A stretch of DNA of 42,933 nucleotides from positions 1 to 42,933 of the forward strand of contig JANQQT010000257.1 in assembly GCA_028284925.1 (NCBI GenBank), read 5' to 3'. Within the stretch, counting starts at the first letter, position 1, and each line of letters opens with the position of its first letter. Below are positions 35,867-42,933 of the stretch, in pieces. The notes below the pieces were generated by a model that saw only the letters and a list, made by a program, of their open reading frames with translations, was not told the DNA's origin and made no database searches. The translations under genes were made by a program, and so were the position numbers. The DNA comes from Phycisphaeraceae bacterium. Its GTDB lineage: Bacteria; Planctomycetota; Phycisphaerae; Phycisphaerales; Zrk34.

Positions 35867-37279
35867 ATGAATTTCAAAATGCACCAATCACTTGCGACTG
35901 CCTTCGCATGCACCATCCTCCTGATCGTATCCACCGGAGCATACGCCCAGGATATCGTTACCGACCCCTTCCCTGAGAAAATCAAACGCGGCAAGATCAA
36001 GATCAGTCTCAGAAACGTTGCCACCAAGCTCACCGGCCCCGTTTACGCCACCGCCCCGCGACATAAAAAAAACGTCCTCTTCGTCGTGGATCAGGGTGGC
36101 AAGATCCACGTCATCAAAGACGGCAAACTTCTCAAGACCCCGGCACTCGACATCTCCAACCGCCTCGTCAAAATCAAAAAAGGATTTGATGAACGCGGCC
36201 TCCTCGGCCTCGCATTCCACCCGGGTTTCGTCTACGGCAAAAGCCTCGGCCATCAAAAACTCTACACTTACTCCAGTGAAAAACTCGCGCCCGGCGAAAA
36301 GGTAGACTTCACCGTCAAAATGCCCAAAGGAAAGAAACTCGACCACAAATCCGTAATCGCCGAATGGAAAGTCAGCTCCGCCAACCCCCATATTATCGAC
36401 CCATCCTCCCGTCGCGTCGTCATGACCATCGGCCAGCCTACCTGGAACCACAACGGCGGCGCCTTGGCCTTTGGACCCGATGGCATGCTTTACATCGCCC
36501 TCGGCGACGGTGGCCATAGCAATGACAAAGGCGCGGGCCACTCCAAAGGCGGCAACGGCCAGGATCTCACCAACGTCCTGGGCACGATCCTCCGTATCGA
36601 CCCCCTATCCAAAAAAGGCAAGAAATCCGCCAATGGCCAATACTCCATCCCCGCGGACAACCCCCGCGTCGGCAGAAAAGGCATCGATGAAATCTATGCA
36701 TGGGGTCAGCGCAACCCCTGGCGCATGAGCTTCGACCGCAAGACCGGTGACCTCATCGTCGGTGACATTGGCCAGATGCAAATCGAGGAAGTCAACATCA
36801 TCAAGAAAGGCGGCAACTACGGCTGGCCCATCAAGGAAGGAAATTTCTACTTCAACCAAGCCACCGCCGGCATCACTAGGAACCCACCCAATGGCAAAAG
36901 AATACCGGCCGACCTCATCGGACCAGCCATCGCATACGACCACTCAGACGGCCTGAGCGTCATTGGCGGATTCGTCTACCACGGCCAGGCCATTCCCGAA
37001 CTCAAAGGCAAATACATCTTCGGCGAATGGAAATCCACTTCCCCGAGCAATCCCAAAGCCGGATTCGAATTCCGCCTCTTCGCAGGCAACCTCAAAACCG
37101 GCGCCATCGAGGAACTCAACCTCGTTAATGAATCCAAACGCTATAAACAGTTCCTTTTCGGGTTCGGCCAGGACGACGCGGGAGAACTCTACGCCCTCTC
37201 CAACGGCAGAAACTCACCCGTCGGCAAACCCACCGGGAACGTCTGGAAAATCGTCCCCGCCAGAAAAATCAACGAATAA
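35867..37279 (+). CDS. secreted PQQ-dependent glucose/sorbosone-dehydrogenase-like protein
   Basis: About 470 residues. Signal peptide (LATAFACTILLIVSTGAYA) followed by QDIV. Six-bladed propeller of the soluble glucose dehydrogenase (GSDH) family: GLAFHPGFV, WNHNGGALAFGPDGMLYIAL, GTILRIDP, YAWGQRNPWRMSFD, GDIGQMQIEEVNI, GGNYGWPIKEG, GGFVYHG and KYIFGEW. The family oxidises sugars with PQQ in the periplasm; whether PQQ is used here cannot be told, and no pqq genes are in the window. The ATG at 35867 is chosen over the TTG at 35855 and the ATG at 35879. Strong terminator downstream. Confidence 0.88.
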   Translation: MNFKMHQSLATAFACTILLIVSTGAYAQDIVTDPFPEKIKRGKIKISLRNVATKLTGPVYATAPRHKKNVLFVVDQGGKIHVIKDGKLLKTPALDISNRLVKIKKGFDERGLLGLAFHPGFVYGKSLGHQKLYTYSSEKLAPGEKVDFTVKMPKGKKLDHKSVIAEWKVSSANPHIIDPSSRRVVMTIGQPTWNHNGGALAFGPDGMLYIALGDGGHSNDKGAGHSKGGNGQDLTNVLGTILRIDPLSKKGKKSANGQYSIPADNPRVGRKGIDEIYAWGQRNPWRMSFDRKTGDLIVGDIGQMQIEEVNIIKKGGNYGWPIKEGNFYFNQATAGITRNPPNGKRIPADLIGPAIAYDHSDGLSVIGGFVYHGQAIPELKGKYIFGEWKSTSPSNPKAGFEFRLFAGNLKTGAIEELNLVNESKRYKQFLFGFGQDDAGELYALSNGRNSPVGKPTGNVWKIVPARKINE

Positions 37280-37332
37280 CGCCCCGCCCCCGGAAGCCTC
37301 AACCCGGGAATAATGCATCCATACACATAAGC

Positions 37333-37360
37333 AAGGGCCGGACGAATTCGTCCGGCCTTT
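37333..37360. terminator. bidirectional terminator between convergent genes
   Basis: Perfect 22-nt palindrome: GGCCGGACGAA (37336-37346) and TTCGTCCGGCC (37347-37357), extended by A/T pairs and followed by Ts on the + strand and flanked by As on the left. It separates the ends of the dehydrogenase (+) and leuS (-) genes. Confidence 0.8.
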
Positions 37361-37403
37361 ATCATTCATCCGATTGATTGTCCCGCCCCCCTACCACCCC
37401 CAG

Positions 37404-40181
37404 TCAGTTGGCCACAATATTCACCAGTTTGCCGGGAACAACGATCACCTTGCGCACCGTCTTGCCCTCAATCAGCGATGCGATCTTCTCATCGCTCAAG
37501 GCAGCCGATTCCAACGCCTGATTATCCGCATCCGCGGGTACGGTAATACGCGATCGCACCTTACCCAATATCTGCACGGCAATCTCACACTCATCCTCAA
37601 CCAGGAAGTCCTTATCCGCCTCCGGCCATGTCTGCTCTGATACCAGTTCCTCATGCCCAAGCTGCGACCAGATTTCCTCAGCCACATGCGGCGCAAGCGG
37701 TGTCAACATCACCAGAAATGGCTCCGCCACCGCTCGCGGTATATCGTCCCACTTCGTCAGATCGTTGTTCAACTCAATGAGGGCCGCAATCGCGGTGTTA
37801 AAACCGAGCCGCTCCATGTCATCCGTCACACGGGCAATAGTCTTGTGAAGAGATTTCAGCTCGTCATTCGTCGGATCGCGATCCACCACGCGCTCGCCCT
37901 TCACGCCGCCGCCTTCGTCATCCGATCCGGCCGCGGGTGACAGATTGCGCCACACACGCTGAATAAACCGATGCGGGCCGACGATATCCCGCATCTCCCA
38001 CGGCTTACTCTGATCCAGCGGGCCCATATACATCAGATACAACCGCAACGTATCCGCTCCGTACTCCTCGCAAACCACGGTCGGATCGACTGAGTTTTTG
38101 AGCGATTTACCCATTTTCCCAAATTCACGCGTTACAGGCGCGCCGTTGTGGGAGTATTCACCTTCCTTCTCCTCTACCTCGCTCGCCTCGACGCAAACGC
38201 CGCGTTCATCACGATATGCCGCAGCCTGGATGTAACCCTGATTAAACAACCACCCGAACGGTTCCGGCGTCGAAACATGCCCGAGGTCATACAAGACCTT
38301 GTGCCAGAACCGTGCGTAAAGCAGATGCAAGACCGCGTGTTCGACGCCTCCGATGTATAAATCAACGCCCAGCCCGTCCATCCAGTACCGCTCGGCGTCC
38401 TCACTGGCAAACCGCTCGTCATTTTTCGCATCGCAAAAACGCAGGTAATACCAGCAGGAACCAGCCCATTGCGGCATGGTGTTCAATTCACGCTCGTATT
38501 TCACACCGTCTTTTTCGACGATACGCCAGCTTTCCGGGGCGCGGCCCAGAGGCGGTCGAGGGGGTGCGTCCGGGTCATCCGACGCTGAGGGCTTGAAATC
38601 CTCCATTTCCGGCAACGCCACGGGCAGATCAGCTTCATCCACGGCAACAACCTGACCATCCGGGCCGTGAAGAATAGGAAACGGCTCACCCCAATACCGC
38701 TGCCTGCTGAAGAGCCAATCCCGCAACTTGTACTGAACCGTCCCCTCGCCTAAACCCTTACACTCAAGCCACTTAGTGATCGTCCGCTTCGCCTCGGGCG
38801 TTGCAAGCCCGTTCAGGGACACTTCATCATTGGCGCTATTGCAACTGTTACCCACACCTGTAAATGCCGCGTCGGCGATATCAACATCCCCGCCGTCGAC
38901 GACGCGGATGATCGGCAATTTGAACGCCGTTGCGAATGCATGGTCGCGCTCATCGTGCCCCGGAACGGCCATAATCGCACCGGTGCCATAGCCCATCATG
39001 ACGTAATCTGCGATCCAGACGGGGATTTTCTCGCCGTTAACGGGGTTGATAGCGTATGCCCCCGTGAACACGCCGGTTTTTTCTTTGGAATCGATCTGGC
39101 GATCCAAATCGGTTTTCTCCGATGCCGATTTGACGTAGGCATCGACATCGGCCTGTTGCTCATCGACTGTAAGTTCTTGTACGAGAGGGTGTTCCGGCGC
39201 GAGGACCATGTATGTGGCGCCGAACAGGGTGTCAGGGCGGGTGGTGAACACGCGAATGACATCGTCCCGCCCTTCGAGTGCAAAATCGACGTTGGCGCCC
39301 TCAGAGCGGCCAATCCAGTTGCGCTGCATCATCTTGGTCGGCTCGGGCCAGTTCACCAGGTCCAGATCCGCCAGCAAACGCTCACAGTACTTCGTGATGC
39401 GCAACATCCATTGCTTGAGCGGGCGTTTGAATACGGGATGATTGCCGCGTTCGCTACGGCCTTCGTTGGTAACTTCCTCGTTGGCCAGAACGGTTCCGAG
39501 GGCCGGACACCAATTCACGGGGACTTCGCCCAGGAATGCCAGACGATACTCGGCCAAGATGTTCTCGCGCCCAATTTCGTTAAGTTCGGACCACGACCGG
39601 GTTTGCGCCGATGCGGCGGACGCGGAAACCAATTTTCCTTCCTCGTCCACCAATAATTCGCCGGAGTCGAGGCGCGACACCAATTCACTAATCGGGACGG
39701 CCTTTTCCTGGTCCTCATCGAAATAACTGTTGTAGAGCTGCAGGAAGATCCACTGGGTCCATTTGTAGTAATCGACATCCGTGGTGGAAAGGACGCGTCC
39801 CCAGTCAAAGGAAAGTCCCAGTCGCTTGAGCTGGCGGCTGATGGCGTCAATGTTCTGATTGGTGGTAATTTCGGGATGAACACCGTGTTCGACGGCGTAT
39901 TGCTCGGCAGGAAGACCGAATGCATCGTAGCCAATGGGATGCAACACGTTATAGCCGCGTAATTTCTTGAAACGGGCGACGATGTCGGTGGAGGTGTAAT
40001 TCAAGGCATGGCCCATGTGCATCCCTGCGCCGCTGGGGTAGGGGAACATGGACAAAACGTAATATTTGGGTCTGGACGCGTCGAAATTCCCATCGCCAGG
40101 CGATGGTGCGCGGAACGTGCCGTGCTGCGACCATAGGTTCTGCCATTTGTCTTCGATGTCGGTGGATTGGTAGGTACTCAT
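37404..40181 (-). CDS. leuS: leucyl-tRNA synthetase
   Basis: 925 residues, full length for a bacterial LeuRS. Charges tRNA-Leu. Class I motif HMGH at 55-58 (GMHMGHALNYTSTDI), FGLPAEQYAVEHG, zinc/editing region with TRPDTLFGATYMV, and KMGKSLKNS, where the common KMSKS has Gly; actinobacterial enzymes share that variant. Anticodon-binding and C-terminal domains follow. The minus-strand ATG at 40181 is preceded by a possible -10 TATACT ending 9 nt upstream, so its mRNA may have almost no leader. The base composition changes inside this gene: the 3' part has more C on the + strand, the 5' part more G. Confidence 0.97.
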   Translation of the reverse strand: MSTYQSTDIEDKWQNLWSQHGTFRAPSPGDGNFDASRPKYYVLSMFPYPSGAGMHMGHALNYTSTDIVARFKKLRGYNVLHPIGYDAFGLPAEQYAVEHGVHPEITTNQNIDAISRQLKRLGLSFDWGRVLSTTDVDYYKWTQWIFLQLYNSYFDEDQEKAVPISELVSRLDSGELLVDEEGKLVSASAASAQTRSWSELNEIGRENILAEYRLAFLGEVPVNWCPALGTVLANEEVTNEGRSERGNHPVFKRPLKQWMLRITKYCERLLADLDLVNWPEPTKMMQRNWIGRSEGANVDFALEGRDDVIRVFTTRPDTLFGATYMVLAPEHPLVQELTVDEQQADVDAYVKSASEKTDLDRQIDSKEKTGVFTGAYAINPVNGEKIPVWIADYVMMGYGTGAIMAVPGHDERDHAFATAFKLPIIRVVDGGDVDIADAAFTGVGNSCNSANDEVSLNGLATPEAKRTITKWLECKGLGEGTVQYKLRDWLFSRQRYWGEPFPILHGPDGQVVAVDEADLPVALPEMEDFKPSASDDPDAPPRPPLGRAPESWRIVEKDGVKYERELNTMPQWAGSCWYYLRFCDAKNDERFASEDAERYWMDGLGVDLYIGGVEHAVLHLLYARFWHKVLYDLGHVSTPEPFGWLFNQGYIQAAAYRDERGVCVEASEVEEKEGEYSHNGAPVTREFGKMGKSLKNSVDPTVVCEEYGADTLRLYLMYMGPLDQSKPWEMRDIVGPHRFIQRVWRNLSPAAGSDDEGGGVKGERVVDRDPTNDELKSLHKTIARVTDDMERLGFNTAIAALIELNNDLTKWDDIPRAVAEPFLVMLTPLAPHVAEEIWSQLGHEELVSEQTWPEADKDFLVEDECEIAVQILGKVRSRITVPADADNQALESAALSDEKIASLIEGKTVRKVIVVPGKLVNIVAN

Positions 40182-40589
40182 AAGGCGTGAAGTATAGTCA
40201 GGGTTTGGTGTTCGTGCCGGGTGTATGATCGCTTGGATTCGTTCAGGGCATCAAGAACGGGCTTAGCGATGCAAGAGTGCGCACAGACGTTTTGTTCGAC
40301 GTTTGCAAATTTTATGGAGCTATCGTCCTATCTAATATTATGAGGTACGATCGCCTCAACTCTGCAGTTATCGGCAATTCACACCCCATCGCTGGCAAAT
40401 CCGGCAGGCGGAGGGTGACAGGGAGTCATGGATTGGGGGACATGAAGGAGGTAAGTCGATATACTTTCGGAACGCGATGAGTTTGAGTTGCGTATGGGTG
40501 AGGGCAATGCGGGTTTTTGGGCGCGAATCGGGGGTGAGGCGGAATGAGGCAGGGTGAAATTGGCGTAACGGATATGAGATATTGAGTGC
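40182..40589. other. spacer between divergent leuS and sigma-factor genes, near the skew switch
   Basis: Must hold promoters for both flanking genes. A minus-strand TATACT (40196-40191) is the likely leuS -10, with a poor -35. On the + strand AAGGAGGT at about 40445 is followed by no sensible start codon, and TATACT at about 40459 could be a -10 for the sigma gene. The centre (40310-40340) is AT-rich. No DnaA-box consensus (TTATCCACA) and no repeats were found. The frame at 40277-40480 lacks gene features. Confidence 0.45.
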
Positions 40590-41219
40590 ATGTCGACGGT
40601 ACCTTCTGGCAAACCGGAATTGGCGGATATGAAGGATGAGGAGTTGCTCAGCGCGTATCGCGAAGGGCATACGGATGTATTTCGTACGCTGATTGAGCGG
40701 TATCGTCAGGAGCTGTTCAACTTTCTGGTGCGTTTTCTGGGTAATCGGGCGGCGGCGGAGGATATTTTTCAGGAGACGTTTCTGCAGGTGCATATATCGG
40801 CGGATACGTTTGATGTGGAAAAGCGGTTTAAGCCGTGGTTATTCACGATTGCGGCGAATAAGGGGCGGGATTTCATGAGAAAGCGTGCGAGGCGGCCTGC
40901 GGTTCCGCTGGACGCACCGGTGGGCGCCGATGGGGATCGTGGGCAAAGTTTTGTGGATTTGCTGAAAGATGACCTGGCGTTGCCGGATGAAAATATGGAA
41001 AAATCGGAGTTGGAAGATCGGGTGAAGGGGGCGGTGGAGGAGCTGCCGGACCACCTGCGTGAAATTTTATTACTTGCTTATTTTCAGAAGTTTGCGTACG
41101 CGGATATTGCGGATGTATTGGAGATTCCGTTGGGTACGGTGAAGAGTCGGTTGCATACGGCGGTAGGTACATTTGCTAAATTATGGAAAAAGATGAACCC
41201 TAAAGAAACCGACACGTAA
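40590..41219 (+). CDS. ECF-type RNA polymerase sigma-70 factor
   Basis: 209 residues. Sigma region 2: LLSAYREGHTDVFRTLIERY, FLGNRAAAEDIFQETFLQVH and KRFKPWLFTIAANKGRDF (about 22-95). Region 4: ELPDHLREILLLAYFQKFAYADIADVLEIPLGTVKSRLHTA (seen as two parts around 152-190). An acidic linker with many Asp/Glu residues lies between. It directs RNA polymerase to a small regulon, normally held by an anti-sigma factor. The next gene downstream on the same strand is the natural candidate. Start at the ATG at 40590; Shine-Dalgarno weak, and an ATG at 40629 is possible. Confidence 0.92.
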   Translation: MSTVPSGKPELADMKDEELLSAYREGHTDVFRTLIERYRQELFNFLVRFLGNRAAAEDIFQETFLQVHISADTFDVEKRFKPWLFTIAANKGRDFMRKRARRPAVPLDAPVGADGDRGQSFVDLLKDDLALPDENMEKSELEDRVKGAVEELPDHLREILLLAYFQKFAYADIADVLEIPLGTVKSRLHTAVGTFAKLWKKMNPKETDT

Positions 41220-41355
41220 CAAGGTTTGGACGCTGAATTGTGAGGAATGTGCAAGACGGCAGAATTGAGGAATGATCCAGATCAAGTCGAGTTGGCCCGC
41301 GTTGGGTTTGTCGGGCTAAACCAAGCGAAGACAAAGACTTAGGAGTTATTTTGGG

Positions 41356-42933
41356 ATGTCAGAGCGTTGGAGATATACGCTAAGCGAGGATGATCAGCGG
41401 GCTATAGATGCGCTGGTTGAGGCGGGATTTGAGGTGGAATCGACGCCTGATGTATTACGCACACGTACGGAAATTATTGCGGGGTTGCTGAGAAATCTGG
41501 ATATTTTGGGGGATGAAGGGGCTGAGGTTGATTTGGTTCATGGGGGTAGTGATGCAGAATCGGGTGAATCGCAGGGGCTTGTGGAGGGTGTGATGGGGAT
41601 GATTGCGGCCTATGAGCGTGGGGAAGTGTTGGGTAAAATTTCACAAGCGGGTGGAGAAAATGCGAGGGGATTAGGCAAAAACACCTATCTGGAGACAGAG
41701 GGAAACGACGAAAATGAGGGGCAAAATGCGCTGAAAAGTGTTGTTTTGGAGGGTTTTTGGGGTGAAAACGGTCAAAATAGCGACTCGAATGTGCGCACAG
41801 AGCAGTTGATGAATGTGGTTGAGCTGCTGGGGCAACTGCCTGATGAAAAGATGGGTGATTTGCTGGTTGAGCGTACCTTGGCGGCGATTGAAGCCCATGA
41901 GGAGGGTTTGGAAGAAGGCGCGGAGTCGATTAGCGCTGAGATTTGCCATCTGAGTGAAGCGGATGGGCGCACGGTTGATGCGTTTTTTGAATCCGGCCGA
42001 GATTCGGAGCGGGTTGGGTCGGCGGATGCTGATCGTGCAGCTCGGTTAAAGGAGGTCGTTGGGCTTCTGGATGTGTTGGAAGATGAGCGGACGGGTGACC
42101 TATTGGCAGAGCGGACGATGCGACAGATTCGGGATGAGGAGCGGACGACGAGATTTGCGAGGCATATCGATGCGATGGCGGCGGCCGGCGAAGAGAAGAC
42201 GGGGGCGGGCATTGGATTGCGGGAACTGGTGTCGGTGGCGGCGATGTTCCTGGTTGCGGTGAGTTTGCTTTGGCCGGTGTTGTCGGTGGGGAGACAGGCA
42301 TCGCGTGAGATGGCGTGTCAAGCGAATTTGGGCGCGGTGGGCCGGGGGATTGTGAAGTATGGTTCGGATTACGGCGGGATGTTGCCTGCGGCGCATTTTC
42401 GGCCGGGCGATGAGTGGTACAAGTTGAACAAGGCGCATCGTGAGAATGGGAAGGAGTATGTGCGATCGAACTCGGCGCATCTTGCGGTGGGTGTTCGTGA
42501 GGGGTATATCTCGCTGAAGAATCTGGATTGCAGTGAGGCTCCGACGCCGGCGGCGTTAAAGTTGAGTGCCCGGACGATGCGGGACTGGACGATGGAGGCG
42601 CCGAACAGTTACAGCTATCAGAATCAGTTTACGACGGAGCCGCGCGGGTTGGATGACGGCGGACCGAAGTTTGTGATCCTGGTGGATCGGAATCCGCAGT
42701 TTGATTATGTGGATGGCGAGTTGCGTTACAACGGGATGATGGGCGGGTTGGACAAGTTAGCGAATTCAAGGAATCATGGCGGTCGTGGGCAGAATGCCTT
42801 GATGTCGGATATGAGTGTGGGGTGGCTTAGTAAGCCGGTGGTGAATGGTGACAATATTTATCATGCGGGTAAGGAAGGCTTTGATTTTTATACGGGTGTT
42901 GAGGGGCCTGCGGGGGATGGGGATAGTTTTAAT
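41356..42933 (+). CDS. partial gene: repeat region, one membrane helix and a pilin-like domain
   Basis: Open from the ATG at 41356 (AGGAG 10 nt upstream) to the window edge, 526 codons, 3' end missing. Residues 1-285 are cytoplasmic and acidic. They contain a repeat of exactly 80 residues spacing: NVVELLGQLPDEKMGDLLVE (152-171) and KEVVGLLDVLEDERTGDLLA (232-251), each ending in ERTxxxI. One helix at about 290-310 (LVSVAAMFLVAVSLLWPVL). Then CQANLGAVGRGIVKYGSDYG (321-340) and later NHGGRGQNALMSDMSVGW (473-490) match the pattern of planctomycete DUF1559-like pseudopilins. DLLxERTxxxI motifs occur near the helix of many planctomycete anti-sigma factors. The likely role is a membrane anti-sigma or regulator paired with the ECF gene 136 bp upstream; the fusion itself is not familiar to me. 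Confidence 0.75.
   Translation, partial: MSERWRYTLSEDDQRAIDALVEAGFEVESTPDVLRTRTEIIAGLLRNLDILGDEGAEVDLVHGGSDAESGESQGLVEGVMGMIAAYERGEVLGKISQAGGENARGLGKNTYLETEGNDENEGQNALKSVVLEGFWGENGQNSDSNVRTEQLMNVVELLGQLPDEKMGDLLVERTLAAIEAHEEGLEEGAESISAEICHLSEADGRTVDAFFESGRDSERVGSADADRAARLKEVVGLLDVLEDERTGDLLAERTMRQIRDEERTTRFARHIDAMAAAGEEKTGAGIGLRELVSVAAMFLVAVSLLWPVLSVGRQASREMACQANLGAVGRGIVKYGSDYGGMLPAAHFRPGDEWYKLNKAHRENGKEYVRSNSAHLAVGVREGYISLKNLDCSEAPTPAALKLSARTMRDWTMEAPNSYSYQNQFTTEPRGLDDGGPKFVILVDRNPQFDYVDGELRYNGMMGGLDKLANSRNHGGRGQNALMSDMSVGWLSKPVVNGDNIYHAGKEGFDFYTGVEGPAGDGDSFN

Noticed and set aside
40182..40589. DnaA-box cluster that would confirm an origin
   Set aside because: No TTATCCACA-like site with fewer than two mismatches was found in the spacer; the origin idea rests on base skew only.
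40873..41172. Minus-strand Pro-rich frame inside the sigma gene
   Set aside because: Shadow of the sigma-factor coding sequence; composition is that of a reversed G-rich gene.

Overview
The window looks like chromosomal DNA from a planctomycete, possibly of the Phycisphaerae type (lineage inferred, not tested). The best marker is the N-terminus of the secreted subtilisin-like protein at 5262-8363, which carries the LEDRMLLSA motif typical of exported planctomycete proteins. A Tat-exported DUF1552 protein, FG-GAP/ASPIC proteins, a DapL-type aminotransferase and a pilin-like domain beside an ECF sigma factor fit the same picture. No rRNA, tRNA, CRISPR array, transposase or phage gene was recognised.

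Layout. 1-9000 is sparse: a small exported protein, an ankyrin-repeat lipoprotein, a DUF1552 protein and a large subtilase, separated by four gene-free gaps of about 0.5-0.6 kb. 9001-17293 holds a giant FG-GAP/ASPIC lipoprotein, then a structured leader with its own promoter and terminator, followed by purA, uppS, a HAD phosphatase, the ribosome-assembly GTPase rbgA and a DUF1294 membrane protein. 17314-22451 is a tightly coupled five-gene minus-strand operon: a membrane partner, an HTTM-DCC fusion, a small alkyltransferase, a secreted hydrolase and an SDR. 22559-27086 carries a 62-residue protein, a DUF1611 enzyme, fmt and def (convergent), and a TPR protein divergent from def across a perfect dyad. 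27169-31288 has a membrane protein, a QueC-like protein lacking the ATP-binding signature, a HAL2/CysQ-like phosphatase, a GEEISWGQ membrane protein, msrA and a lone receiver. 31407-35620 is a co-directional minus-strand run: acyltransferase, esterase, VOC protein, DJ-1/PfpI protein and DapL-like aminotransferase. 35867-40181 holds a secreted sugar-dehydrogenase-like protein and leuS, convergent across a strong bidirectional terminator. 40590-42933 holds an ECF sigma factor and, downstream, a gene open to the window edge that joins a cytoplasmic repeat region, one membrane helix and a pilin-like domain.

Together the genes are mostly housekeeping (purine synthesis, cell-wall lipid carrier, translation start and N-terminal maturation, tRNA charging, ribosome assembly, repair) mixed with envelope and exported proteins of unknown substrate. 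Base composition adds a layer: the + strand is C-rich over most of the window whichever strand is coding, and turns strongly G-rich from about 39.1 kb, inside leuS. That is the sign expected at a replication origin or a rearrangement boundary. The least explained items are the purA leader, the sigma-factor partner, the altered QueC-like protein, the triplicated N-terminal module of the subtilase, and the dyad shared by the def and TPR promoters.
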